37,493 nucleotides of DNA from the IMG/VR virus record IMGVR_UViG_3300020057_000086, positions 1-37,493 of that record; one strand, written 5' to 3'. Both the position numbers and the translations under genes were made by a program. The DNA comes from a virus. Below the pieces are notes generated by a model. The model saw nothing but the letters and a program-made list of their open reading frames with translations, ran no database searches and was not told where the DNA came from. Below are positions 24,386 to 32,430 of the stretch, in pieces; position 1 is the first letter of the stretch, and each line of letters opens with the position of its first letter.

Positions 24386-25864
24386 GTGGCCAAAACATTA
24401 ACCATAGCCGGAGTCAACTATCTCCCATACTACAAAACAGACTCCGCAGTAATTAAAGAGACACTCCGAAAGACCAACGTCATGAACTTGGAGATTGTAA
24501 CCAAGGGCATAGCGAACGCACCACAGGAGGGAGCAGAAATCATATTTAAAGATGGCTCTCGCTTTTTGTTTGCTGGATTTATATCTAGAGTCCAACCGGA
24601 AGAATACGGCAAAGGGAGTTTATTTACTTTTGCAGTAGAGGCATCGGACTACTCCTACATTTTCAATAGCAAGATCGCACGTAGAGCATACACCAATCAA
24701 ACCCTAAACTATATCGTAACAAACCTGATGGGAGAATATGTCGCAGCATCATACGGCTTTGACCTGACAAACGTCGCCACTGGCCCAACGATAGACACAG
24801 TGAGCTTCGATCACATCAGCATGAAAGCGTGCCTTGACAAGCTGGCAAAGCTAACCGGATATGTGTGGTGGGTGGATTACGAGCTCAAGCTATACTTTAA
24901 AACACAAACAGCTACCGCAGCACCGGAGAACTTTACAGATGCTGGTACAAATCTAGACAGTTTAAATATCTCATACGACACCTCACAAGTCAGAAACTCC
25001 GTGATCGTAATCGGTAACACTGATGGAGTGGGGTCGCTAGCGTCTATCTCTGAACACAACGAGGGGGATGGCACGACGCGATCGTGGGAGCTAGAAGAAA
25101 AGCCGCATGCTGTGGTGAGCATATCACTCAACGCAGTAAACGGACAATTCTCACTAGACGTAAATGAACGCGACACCGACATATACGTCTACAGTTTCTC
25201 TGGAAAAAGTTTCCGACAAACGGATGCACAGACAACACCGATCGTAGGGGCTGATATTGATATTGTTTATTATCCAAGAATACCAATCGTCCAGCAACTA
25301 ACTGATCCAGCAAGCATCGCATTCTTTGCAGCACTCGACGGAGGAGACGGAATCTATGAATACACCATCAAAGACAACTCTATAGGATCACTTGAAGAAG
25401 CCCAAGAACGTGCGATGCAGGAGATCGCAGAATTTAGTATGCCACTCGTAGATGGAAAGATAACTACACGCTCAGGACTTCTAGCGTCGCCAACGAACGT
25501 ATTCAAACCCGGACAGTACATCACAATAACATCAGCAACCCAAGGACTCTCCTCTGCTACTACTTTTTTAATTCAAGAAATGACAATAAAAGTATTGGAC
25601 GGATCAAGTACAGAATATCTTTATATGATACGCTTCGGTGGAAAAATTGTAGGCATTCAAGAGTTTTTAGAAAACCTAGCAAGCCAGCAAGCAGAGGGAG
25701 TAGATGCATCCACGCAGGCGGAAATTGTAACCATCGAACACGTCACAGACACATTGCAATTCCAAGATGCAGTAGTACCAGCATCGGCATCCATACAAAC
25801 GCCACCATTTAAATACACATCGGGGTCGCCATTGGGAAAGTGGAATTTGTCTGAGTGGGCTTAA
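24386..25864 (+). CDS. Tail hub / baseplate protein, 492 aa
   Basis: Begins at GTG 24386, the only clear GTG start among the large genes. The protein starts MAKTLTIAGVNYLPYYKTDSAVIKETL and continues with beta-rich gp27/gpD-like hub features: LEIVTKGIANAPQEGAEIIFKDG, FAGFISRVQPEEYG, FDHISMKACLDKLAKLTGYVWWVDYELKLYF and a late FKPGQYITITSATQGL module. The hub closes the tail tube and carries tip proteins. It follows the tape measure directly. Confidence 0.75.
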   Translation: MAKTLTIAGVNYLPYYKTDSAVIKETLRKTNVMNLEIVTKGIANAPQEGAEIIFKDGSRFLFAGFISRVQPEEYGKGSLFTFAVEASDYSYIFNSKIARRAYTNQTLNYIVTNLMGEYVAASYGFDLTNVATGPTIDTVSFDHISMKACLDKLAKLTGYVWWVDYELKLYFKTQTATAAPENFTDAGTNLDSLNISYDTSQVRNSVIVIGNTDGVGSLASISEHNEGDGTTRSWELEEKPHAVVSISLNAVNGQFSLDVNERDTDIYVYSFSGKSFRQTDAQTTPIVGADIDIVYYPRIPIVQQLTDPASIAFFAALDGGDGIYEYTIKDNSIGSLEEAQERAMQEIAEFSMPLVDGKITTRSGLLASPTNVFKPGQYITITSATQGLSSATTFLIQEMTIKVLDGSSTEYLYMIRFGGKIVGIQEFLENLASQQAEGVDASTQAEIVTIEHVTDTLQFQDAVVPASASIQTPPFKYTSGSPLGKWNLSEWA

Positions 25865-25876
25865 AAATGTTATAAT
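25847..25876 (+). promoter_or_regulatory. Possible promoter before the tail appendage genes
   Basis: TATAAT (25871-25876) is a perfect -10, with a weak -35 TTGTCT (25847-25852) at an 18-bp spacing that lies inside the end of the hub gene. The next ATG is at 25887. No DnaA-like box is present. Confidence 0.35.
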
Positions 25877-25886
25877 TTAAATACAT

Positions 25887-26462
25887 ATGACACTAGAAAA
25901 AACTATCCACGAAAAAAAGAAATTTGCAAAAGGATTGGTAACCATGACCAGCTTCAAAATCGAATGCCAAGAAGCAGTCGACATTGACGCGTTCTTAAAT
26001 CTAGCAATTGACATACTGGAAGAAGTGTACCAAGCCAAAGTAAATCGACTAAAAGAAATCTGCAAATTTAGAGAGCAGACATTCGAAAATCAGATTGTAC
26101 TAGTAGGACGTGAAGTCTTTGCTCGTCGACTTTCAAACGACACAACATACACCGGCATCGTGAACTACGGCGCACTAGGGACAAGCGCCACAGCAGTCAA
26201 TGACGCACAGACAACACTAGTAACAGAAGTAAAGAGAAAAGAGGTAGCAACTTATAGCCGGACAACAGACAGCGCCACACTTAGATTTTTCTACAGCAAG
26301 TCCGACACAAATGGAACATACCAAGAATTTGGAACATTCATAGACGGTACATCGACCATAAACACCGGTCAAATGTTTAATAGAGTCCTCACAGGGGGGT
26401 GGGTAAAATCCGCAAACGAATCGTTGACTGTGACGGTACAATTTGACCTTAACCCAGCATAA
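25887..26462 (+). CDS. Tail appendage protein, 191 aa
   Basis: Two parts are visible. Residues about 1-75 are helical and charged, with CQEAVDIDAFLNLAIDILEEVYQAKVNRLKEIC. Residues about 85-191 are a beta-rich domain (YGALGTSATAVNDAQTTLVTEVKRK ... FGTFIDGTSTINTGQMFNRVLTGG ... LTVTVQFDL). This resembles phage fiber/appendage domains and is structurally parallel to the protein at 16631-17293. Likely located at the tail tip. Confidence 0.6.
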   Translation: MTLEKTIHEKKKFAKGLVTMTSFKIECQEAVDIDAFLNLAIDILEEVYQAKVNRLKEICKFREQTFENQIVLVGREVFARRLSNDTTYTGIVNYGALGTSATAVNDAQTTLVTEVKRKEVATYSRTTDSATLRFFYSKSDTNGTYQEFGTFIDGTSTINTGQMFNRVLTGGWVKSANESLTVTVQFDLNPA

Positions 26463-26468
26463 AAATAT

Positions 26469-27785
26469 ATGGCAATAACAGCAGGAGAAAACATATTAGC
26501 ATCAGACTTCGTATCAGCATCCGCAGGTGCAGGAGATGAGGGAAAAGTAGCAAAATTAAACGCACTTGGAAAAGTTCCCGATGGATTTATTCACCCAGCA
26601 GATATTCAAATCTTTATTGCTCTAAGCGGAACATTCACAGTTACGATTGCATCACCTGCTGTATTTTCTAAAACAGCTCACGGATTTATCGCTGGAAATA
26701 CGATTGTGCTTTCAACAACTGGTGCATTACCAACTGGCTTGGCGATTGCTACAACTTATTATGTTATTTCTGCTGGGCTTACAGCAGACGCTTTTCAGGT
26801 TTCGGCCACGCTTGGGGGTTCGGCTATAAATACATCTGTTTCTCAATCAGGCGTTCATACAGTTAGTGGTATTTGGATAAAACCAACAGGGGCAAAAGTT
26901 GTAGAAGTAATTTGTATAGGTTCAGGAGGCGGAGGCGGTGGCGGTGGAATAGATGTTCCTTTTACTACTGGTGCAAGTCCTGGTTCAGGTGGTGGTGGAG
27001 GAGCTATAGCTAGAAAGATATTAATAGCAAGTAATTTGGGTGCTACAGAAACAGTAACTGTTGGGGTAGGGGGTACAAGTGGAGTAGGGGGTACTGGTGC
27101 TGTTGACCAAGTTGGTTCAAATGGGACAGCTGGAGCACTTTCTTCTTTTGGAAGTCATTTAACAGCTTTCGGTGGAGGATTTGGAGATGGAGGTGCAATT
27201 GGTCAAGTTGCAACTTCTGGTGGAGGTGGAGGTGGAACTGGTGGAGTGGGTGCAAATGCTTCAACTGCTGATGTTCTTGGTGGACTGCCAGCTAGTGTTG
27301 CTGGTGCAGATGGTATAAGTGGGCAAGGAGGAGGTGGTGATAGTGGATTACCCGGAAGAAATGCAGAATATGGTGGCGGAGGTGGTGGTGGAAATGCAGG
27401 TGCGGCTGACCCTGGAATAAAAGGTGGAAGTTCTTTATATGGGGCAGGAGGAGGAGGTTGTGGTTCATATGGTCAAGATGGTGCTATACCCGGAGGAGCA
27501 GGTGGTAAGCACGGGAGTTATGTGATAGGTGGTGGTGGTGCTGGAGGAACTAGTGGAGGGGATGGTGCTGCTGGGACTAGTCGTAGTGGATTTGGATGCG
27601 GTGATGGAGGTGGTGGGGGTAGTGCAAGAGAAGCTGGTCTTGCCGTAGCTGGTTCAGGAGGTGCTGGAGGAGCCCCCGGTGGCGGAGGTGGGGGTGGAGG
27701 TTCTAACTCAAGAACTACCACAGCTACAGCAGGAGCAGGAGGAGCAGGTGGTCGTGGAGAAGTGATAGTAATAACTTATTTCTAA
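26469..27785 (+). CDS. Glycine-rich tail tip / receptor-binding protein, 438 aa
   Basis: Residues 1-40 (MAITAGENILASDFVSASAGAGDEGKVAKLNALGKVPDGFI) look like a conserved virion-attachment segment. The region about 45-130 is a beta-rich domain. From about 150 to the end the protein is dominated by Gly-rich runs (GGGGGGGG, GGGAGG) with a closing GRGEVIVITYF strand. Such polyglycine-rich modules occur in phage adhesins that fold into Gly-rich helix bundles. Base composition changes from A-rich to T-rich around 26580, within the gene, which suggests an exchanged tip domain. Confidence 0.65.
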   Translation: MAITAGENILASDFVSASAGAGDEGKVAKLNALGKVPDGFIHPADIQIFIALSGTFTVTIASPAVFSKTAHGFIAGNTIVLSTTGALPTGLAIATTYYVISAGLTADAFQVSATLGGSAINTSVSQSGVHTVSGIWIKPTGAKVVEVICIGSGGGGGGGGIDVPFTTGASPGSGGGGGAIARKILIASNLGATETVTVGVGGTSGVGGTGAVDQVGSNGTAGALSSFGSHLTAFGGGFGDGGAIGQVATSGGGGGGTGGVGANASTADVLGGLPASVAGADGISGQGGGGDSGLPGRNAEYGGGGGGGNAGAADPGIKGGSSLYGAGGGGCGSYGQDGAIPGGAGGKHGSYVIGGGGAGGTSGGDGAAGTSRSGFGCGDGGGGGSAREAGLAVAGSGGAGGAPGGGGGGGGSNSRTTTATAGAGGAGGRGEVIVITYF

Positions 27786-27818
27786 ATAAGATAAAAAGGA
27801 GAAAACATTATAAATTAA

Positions 27819-28301
27819 TTAGAAAAAATCATACAAGAACTTCTAACAACACTGCCAAGTACTTTTATAGGATGGATCTCAGTCCTGACGATTTTTGTAT
27901 TTGGAGCAGTAGCGATATATGGATTGTTTGATAAGAGATCAAGGGAGAGAAAGAAAGAAGTGGACGGAAGTGAAGACCGGCTCATAGACATACTCAATAA
28001 AACTGTCAACGAGCTTCAGAAAAAGGTCGACAAGCAATCAGGAGACATCGAGAACTTGATACAAGAAGTCGGAGAATTAAAAAGAGACAATGAAAAATAT
28101 ATAGATATATTCAAAGGTAGAGACGAATCTACAAAAGAATTTTATAAGCAAGGGTTTGAATCTATGAAACTAGCTAGAGAGACTCATGATGCTGTTAGTA
28201 CTATGGTAAAAAATATGGAGATAACTAATCAAAATGCATCAAAATTAATAGAGCTTCTAGGAAAACATCTTGAAGTTTTAGATCATAAAACTTCAAGATG
28301 A
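27819..28301 (+). CDS. Membrane-anchored coiled-coil protein lacking a normal start codon, up to 160 aa
   Basis: The frame opens after TAA 27816-27818 and encodes LEKIIQELL, a convincing membrane segment (FIGWISVLTIFVFGAVAIYGLF), then a basic stretch and a long Glu/Lys-rich coiled coil ending at TGA 28299-28301. No ATG or GTG precedes the membrane helix; the first usual start is TTG 27924, which would remove it. A good AAGGAG lies at 27797-27802 but 16 bases before the frame opens. Either a rare start codon (TTA, ATC or ATA) is used or the ATG has been lost. Its position before the endolysin suggests a holin- or XhlA-like lysis role. Confidence 0.55.
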   Translation, partial: LEKIIQELLTTLPSTFIGWISVLTIFVFGAVAIYGLFDKRSRERKKEVDGSEDRLIDILNKTVNELQKKVDKQSGDIENLIQEVGELKRDNEKYIDIFKGRDESTKEFYKQGFESMKLARETHDAVSTMVKNMEITNQNASKLIELLGKHLEVLDHKTSR

Positions 28302-28325
28302 GGGAGGCAGAACGATGTTAGAACT

Positions 28326-28414
28326 AGTCCCAAAAAGTGACTACCCTAACCAGTCCCAAAAACAACACTGGGTAGTCCTAACGGGGGGACGGGAGTAGTC
28401 CTAACGGGGGGACT
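28326..28414 (+). repeat. Cluster of direct and inverted repeats
   Basis: A 19-bp direct repeat (28372-28390 and 28395-28413) ends in six G and C-containing bases. GACTACCC (28339-28346) is the inverted complement of GGGTAGTC (28370-28377), and AGTCCC (28326-28331; again 28352-28357) complements GGGACT (28409-28414). The region could fold into nested stems. It lies in the gap between the coiled-coil gene and the endolysin. Confidence 0.7.
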
Positions 28415-28460
28415 GTAACTAGACTAATTAACTATACTTACTAACTAAATATATATACAT

Positions 28461-30521
28461 ATGGAAAATGAAAAATTACAAGAAGGGATAGAACAGTTTT
28501 ATGACAACTATAACGGTGCTTCGGATCTAAGAACAGAGGAAGAGAAAGCCAAAGATTTTAATCAAGAAGAATTTGTAGCTGGTATTTCTCCTATTGACTG
28601 GATAGAAAAGTCACCTGAAAAATGGAGAAGTTTCCCAGAGCTTAATCAATTTTATACACTGAAATGCTTTCCATCATCAATCAATATTTTGATGGATTCC
28701 TTGAAATCTAAGAAAATAAAAGATGTTGTAGTCGGAGATATTGTTATGACCCATAATGGTAACAAGAAACAAGTAACAAAAACCTTTAGGAGAAAGTGGC
28801 AAGGAACTATGGAATCAATAAAGGTTAAGGGTTTGATTGATAAAATAGAATGTACACAAGAACATCCAATATTTGCAATAAAAACAATTAAAAAACAAGC
28901 AAAACCATATAACGAAGAAGCTAGGTTTTATGAAGCAAAAGAACTAACTAAAGATGACTGGGTTTCAGTTCCCATAAGTAGAGAAGTAAGAGACACTACT
29001 ATAAATTCAATAGAAAAGAATCCTGAATTTTTATGGATATTAGGTTTATATATGGCAGAGGGATGTATCAACTCTACAGACAGAAGTTCTATAACTTTTG
29101 GATTACATCAAAAAGAAACTGATTACTATGAAAGAATAAAAACATTTTTTAATAAAACTGGAGTAAATGTTAACTGTTATACATCCCCAAAACATAAAGG
29201 AATGTCTGTTAATGTTTACAGTAAGTATTGGGCTGAATTATTATCAGAATTGGGTGGCGAAAAATGCGACAAAAAGAAAATAAATCATCGCTTAATGTTT
29301 CTTGAGCCAATACTGCAAATGCAAATAGTTAAGGGTATAATTGATGGAGACGGTAGTACTTTGACAAAAAGTACTGTCTTAGTAAGTACATCATTTGAGA
29401 TGATTAAACAAGTCCAATTTCTCTTAATGAGAAATAATGTATTTTCATTTCTAAATAAAAGAAAAGATGAAAAAGGGAAAAAACCTGTTTGGACACTAGA
29501 ATTTAGTAAAGGATCTCACTCTTCTTTTTTAAGAGGTGATACTTTTTTTGTAAAAATACAAAACAAAGAAAGCATTAAAGGATTCACAGGTGGGTATGTT
29601 TACAACTTTGAAGTAGAAGATGATAACTCTTACATAGCAAATGGTGTTGGTGTTCACAATTGTGTTAGCTTCACTACCGCTAAATTAGCTCTTATTAGTC
29701 TATGGTTAAAGACAAAAGAAACACTGAGGTTTAGCCCTAATTCTATTTATAAGTATCGTTCAAACAGTCCGAGTGGCGGAATGATAGGCGATGATGCTTT
29801 TGGAATTTGGAAAGATAAAGGAATATCGCTAGATATAGTGTGTAAGAGTAATCAAGTGCAAGAGGGAGACCCTTATGAAATATCTAATTTTGCTAAAGCA
29901 GTGGCTCAAGGTTTTAAACTAGGAGGCTATATCACTATCACAGAAAAAGATTTTGATAGGGTAGCCTCTACAATTCAAACCACAGGCAAGGGAATAATGG
30001 TGTGGTTCTACTTTACTTCAAGGGAATGGAGTCTAGAAATACCTAGGGTTATAGACAATTTAACTAACCCTTATTTAAGTCAAGCATCAAGGCACTCAGT
30101 AACTGCTGTGGACTATGGTCTAAAAGATGGAGTAGAGGTTCTAAAAATAGAGGACTCTGCGTGGTTTGGAGGTAGAAATGTCCGATACATAACCAGAGAA
30201 TTCTTTAAATCTAGAAACTTCTTGATTAAATACCCGATGAACTTCGAGTACGAAGATCCTCAAGCAACTCCTGTAACACCACCTGTAACACCACCTGCAA
30301 ACTTTATATTCACTGAAACAATGAAATTCGGTTCTAGGGGCGAGCAGGTAAGGCAACTTCAAATAAGATTGAAAGCACTAGGATTTTTCCCTTCTAATAT
30401 AAATACCACAGGTTACTTTGGGAATATAACAAAGGCATCTGTAATAAAATTCCAACTATCACGCAATCTTGTCGGAGATGGCGTAGTTGGAAAGTTCACA
30501 CTTAAAGAACTTAATATGTAA
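28461..30521 (+). CDS. Papain-like (C1/C39-type) endolysin interrupted by an intein, with a C-terminal PG-binding domain, 686 aa precursor
   Basis: Before splicing the product is 686 residues; removing the 332-residue intein leaves about 354. The N-extein ends with PELNQFYTLK and the C-extein begins C401-VSFTTAKLAL: Q then C is the papain-like oxyanion Gln and catalytic Cys. A conserved histidine (RHSVTAVDYG) and EDSAWFGG complete the triad region. After a TPVTPPVTPP linker, residues about 620-686 are a peptidoglycan-binding domain (GSRGEQVRQLQIRLKALGFF). It should cleave peptide bonds in peptidoglycan at lysis. The catalytic Cys doubles as the +1 residue of the intein. Confidence 0.85.
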   Translation: MENEKLQEGIEQFYDNYNGASDLRTEEEKAKDFNQEEFVAGISPIDWIEKSPEKWRSFPELNQFYTLKCFPSSINILMDSLKSKKIKDVVVGDIVMTHNGNKKQVTKTFRRKWQGTMESIKVKGLIDKIECTQEHPIFAIKTIKKQAKPYNEEARFYEAKELTKDDWVSVPISREVRDTTINSIEKNPEFLWILGLYMAEGCINSTDRSSITFGLHQKETDYYERIKTFFNKTGVNVNCYTSPKHKGMSVNVYSKYWAELLSELGGEKCDKKKINHRLMFLEPILQMQIVKGIIDGDGSTLTKSTVLVSTSFEMIKQVQFLLMRNNVFSFLNKRKDEKGKKPVWTLEFSKGSHSSFLRGDTFFVKIQNKESIKGFTGGYVYNFEVEDDNSYIANGVGVHNCVSFTTAKLALISLWLKTKETLRFSPNSIYKYRSNSPSGGMIGDDAFGIWKDKGISLDIVCKSNQVQEGDPYEISNFAKAVAQGFKLGGYITITEKDFDRVASTIQTTGKGIMVWFYFTSREWSLEIPRVIDNLTNPYLSQASRHSVTAVDYGLKDGVEVLKIEDSAWFGGRNVRYITREFFKSRNFLIKYPMNFEYEDPQATPVTPPVTPPANFIFTETMKFGSRGEQVRQLQIRLKALGFFPSNINTTGYFGNITKASVIKFQLSRNLVGDGVVGKFTLKELNM
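28665..29660 (+). mobile_element. Intein with LAGLIDADG homing endonuclease
   Basis: Begins at Cys69 (block A: CFPSSINILM) and contains block B (ECTQEHPIFAI). Endonuclease helices LWILGLYMAEG and VKGIIDGDGS follow, and the element ends with VYNFEVEDDNSYIANGVGVHN before Cys401. Terminal His-Asn and the following Cys are the splicing residues. The element is 996 bp and in frame. Base composition is AT-rich. Confidence 0.92.
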
Positions 30522-30561
30522 AAAAGTCGGGAGCATTATTAGAATTAAATAAATAAAAACA

Positions 30562-30876
30562 ATGACAACATTTAAAAGATCATGGAATTGGATACTGCTG
30601 TCCTCACAAGACGCAAGTAAATTATCACTTATGATCAAAGGGGTGCTCCTTGGAGTACTACCAGCAGTCGTGGCGTTTGCTGGATTGGTAAACGTACAAC
30701 TCGACAGTGCCGCACTAGAACAGACTGTGGAATTAGTTTCACAAATTGTTCTATACGTCGGTGGAGCGATCAGTGCGCTAGTGACAGCTTACGGATTGAT
30801 TAGAAAGATATTGACTTCTGCTACGGGGACAAACGACGTGGTGGCAGGATGGAAGTACGAAGACGACGAGGGATAA
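30562..30876 (+). CDS. Putative holin, 104 aa
   Basis: Two hydrophobic segments (residues about 23-43, MIKGVLLGVLPAVVAFAGLV; about 58-80, LVSQIVLYVGGAISALVTAYGLI) with a short polar loop and a charged C-terminal tail fit a small two-helix holin. It lies directly after the endolysin gene, the usual place. The leader is A-rich with no Shine-Dalgarno. Confidence 0.7.
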   Translation: MTTFKRSWNWILLSSQDASKLSLMIKGVLLGVLPAVVAFAGLVNVQLDSAALEQTVELVSQIVLYVGGAISALVTAYGLIRKILTSATGTNDVVAGWKYEDDEG

Positions 30877-30888
30877 TAAAATATATCG

Positions 30889-30990
30889 GGAGCGCCACGC
30901 TGTCTATAAAACTATTTTTGGCGTCGTGTTGCCGCCTTTTGATAGGGAGTATCATACTTATGATTCTCTTTATGGACAGCATAGCGCTCC
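30889..30990 (+). ncRNA. Three-way-junction structured RNA
   Basis: Outer stem: 30889-30910 pairs with 30969-30990 (22 nt, 19 Watson-Crick pairs, one G-U pair and two C-A mismatches). It encloses two arms with almost no linkers: 30912-30945 (CTAT/ATAG and GGCG/CGCC around a loop) and 30947-30968 (GAG-T-ATCAT, loop ACTT, ATGAT-T-CTC). A terminator follows 13 bases later. No family is recognised. Whether it is a free RNA or a 3' element of the holin transcript is unknown. Confidence 0.7.
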
Positions 30991-31002
30991 GGAGGCAAAA
31001 CC

Positions 31003-31027
31003 AAGCCCTAGAATAAGGGGCTTTTTT
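31003..31027 (+). terminator. Rho-independent terminator
   Basis: AAGCCC (31003-31008) pairs with GGGCTT (31018-31023), followed by a run of T (to 31027). It ends the lysis transcript and the structured RNA upstream of it. The next promoter follows directly. Confidence 0.8.
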
Positions 31028-31037
31028 GCTGTCTGAG

Positions 31038-31092
31038 TTATCCACTTGTTTGCTTGTTAAGAATTGACAAGGATTGATAAGGGGGGTAAACT
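31038..31092 (+). promoter_or_regulatory. Box-promoter cassette 2
   Basis: TTATCCACT (31038-31046) lies 17 bp before -35 TTGACA (31064-31069), which is 17 bp from -10 TAAACT (31087-31092). The core AAGAATTGACAAG is shared with three other cassettes; here the box is moved 10 bp further upstream, about one helical turn. Transcription would start near 31099, ahead of the gene at 31143. Confidence 0.7.
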
Positions 31093-31142
31093 GTATGTGT
31101 AGCCGAGGGAAACAACATAAGACACCCGACCGGTTAAACAAA

Positions 31143-31352
31143 ATGAACAAACTAGTTGGTACATTAATTATAGGGTTTGCGATAGTTGGATTGATAGGAC
31201 TAGGGGTTAGGATCTCGAAACCGAGCAGGGCAGAGATAACAGTGCAGAATTTGAAATATGACAACTGCGTCACAGAAATGCAAAGAGCTATACCGGATCC
31301 AAACGAAACAGAAGAAAGGTCGAAATTTTTAGAAGCATGTTATGAAAATTAA
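31143..31352 (+). CDS. Single-pass membrane protein, 69 aa
   Basis: I chose ATG 31143; a longer in-frame start at 31074 lies upstream of the predicted transcription start. Residues about 4-22 are a membrane helix (VGTLIIGFAIVGLIGLGV), followed by a polar domain with two cysteines (DNC, EAC) that could form a disulfide in an oxidising compartment. A spanin-like or superinfection role is possible but unsupported. It is the first gene of a short membrane/transglycosylase operon. Confidence 0.55.
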   Translation: MNKLVGTLIIGFAIVGLIGLGVRISKPSRAEITVQNLKYDNCVTEMQRAIPDPNETEERSKFLEACYEN

Positions 31353-31614
31353 TATGGAAACAGAGTACAAGGAGACGCAACGCATATCACTCCGAAAGTA
31401 CTGCCCAAGCCGAAAGGTACCACTAGGAATGAAGGGAATACTACTAGAGCAGGTACAAAGAGAAGACGAGCTTAACCACGCCGGAGCAGTCCACAACGAA
31501 CTGCCGGATGGGATCAATGACAAAGAGAATACTAAAATAGAGAGGGATATACCCGGATGGATAAATTTTTATAAAAATATATTATTAAGTAACCTAAGCC
31601 AATTAATACCATGA
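31342..31614 (+). CDS. Hypothetical protein, 90 aa
   Basis: Overlaps the previous gene by 11 bases; an ATG at 31354 is an alternative start. The protein is charged, with a Trp/Tyr-containing C-terminus (GWINFYKNILLSNLSQLIP). No domain is recognised. Its stop overlaps the next start (ATGA 31611-31614), which supports it. Confidence 0.5.
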   Translation: MKINMETEYKETQRISLRKYCPSRKVPLGMKGILLEQVQREDELNHAGAVHNELPDGINDKENTKIERDIPGWINFYKNILLSNLSQLIP

Positions 31615-31781
31615 ACAGAATAGAGTCCACAAAAAAAGAAAACGTTTGTGAAGATTGTGGAGACACAGGCGAGGTAAGTAGAATGGAAGCGGTGTACCCC
31701 AGAGAGCCACACATGGCGAATGTAGGGTCGGAGTTATGTCATTGTCAGCAGAAAGAAGACGACGAATATGGGACAGATTAA
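31611..31781 (+). CDS. Small zinc-binding protein, 56 aa
   Basis: ATGA overlap at 31611; ends at TAA 31779-31781, inside the next gene. C13-x2-C16 (CEDCGDTG) and C43-x-C45 (CHC) form a probable zinc knuckle, recalling the CxxCxDTG pattern of DnaJ-type zinc ribbons. Acidic C-terminus. The role is unknown. Confidence 0.55.
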   Translation: MNRIESTKKENVCEDCGDTGEVSRMEAVYPREPHMANVGSELCHCQQKEDDEYGTD

Positions 31782-32430
31782 AAGAGAGGCAGTCAACCAA
31801 AAGCTGGAGGATATTGAGGAGGGTGTGATAAAGCTCAAATGCTTACCACGAAAGCCACCAGCTCAAGACCACTCATGGCGTAGGAGTATTAGCAACGAGC
31901 AGTGGAAAAAAAAAGGAAGGATAATGGCATGCGAAAATGGTAGAATTAAAGCATGGGACACACACCCACAAACAATGAAAAAAACAATAAAGCTAGTCAT
32001 ACTAGCAGGGGTAGTAGCATTACTTTTATCATTAAGTATTTACAACACAGCAGAGTCAGTGATTGTCTATGAGAAAGTCGAAGTTGTAAAAGAAGTAGTC
32101 AAAAAAGATCCACTCTCCTATCAACAAAGGGCATGGCTCGGAGCGCTGACATGGTGCGAGAGCACAGGTAATCCAAAGGCCGTCAACCAAAAGGACGCGG
32201 ATGGCACGCCAAGCTATGGGCTCCTACAATTCAAGCCCGGCACGTTTTACGGCTACGCCAAAATATACGGCATAGACGCAAGTAAAGGGTACATGGATCC
32301 CGACACACAGCTAGCAATCGTTGAGCAAATGATTATCCGAGGAGGGATCAAATGGAGCCAACAGTTTCCAGCATGCACGAAGAAACTCGGCAAACCACCG
32401 GTATCCACTCCAAGAATTGACAAGAAGTAA
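31768..32430 (+). CDS. Membrane-anchored lytic transglycosylase-like protein, 220 aa
   Basis: Residues about 70-95 (MKKTIKLVILAGVVALLLSLSIY) form a signal-anchor. The C-terminal half matches the transglycosylase fold: WLGALTWCESTGNPKAVNQ with the catalytic Glu, then DGTPSYGLLQFKPGTFYGYA. It should cleave glycan strands of peptidoglycan. An ATG at 31975 (Met70) would start exactly at the signal-anchor and is a good alternative start. The last residues (STPRIDKK) are encoded by a promoter cassette that overlaps the gene end. Confidence 0.75.
   Translation: MGQIKREAVNQKLEDIEEGVIKLKCLPRKPPAQDHSWRRSISNEQWKKKGRIMACENGRIKAWDTHPQTMKKTIKLVILAGVVALLLSLSIYNTAESVIVYEKVEVVKEVVKKDPLSYQQRAWLGALTWCESTGNPKAVNQKDADGTPSYGLLQFKPGTFYGYAKIYGIDASKGYMDPDTQLAIVEQMIIRGGIKWSQQFPACTKKLGKPPVSTPRIDKK

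Noticed and set aside
27043-27264. Minus-strand frames rich in His/Leu/Gln or Pro opposite the Gly-rich tail gene
   Set aside because: They are the antisense reading of GGT/GGA glycine codons and carry no independent signal.
28372-28413. CRISPR repeat pair
   Set aside because: Only two copies, separated by 4 bp, with no cas genes.
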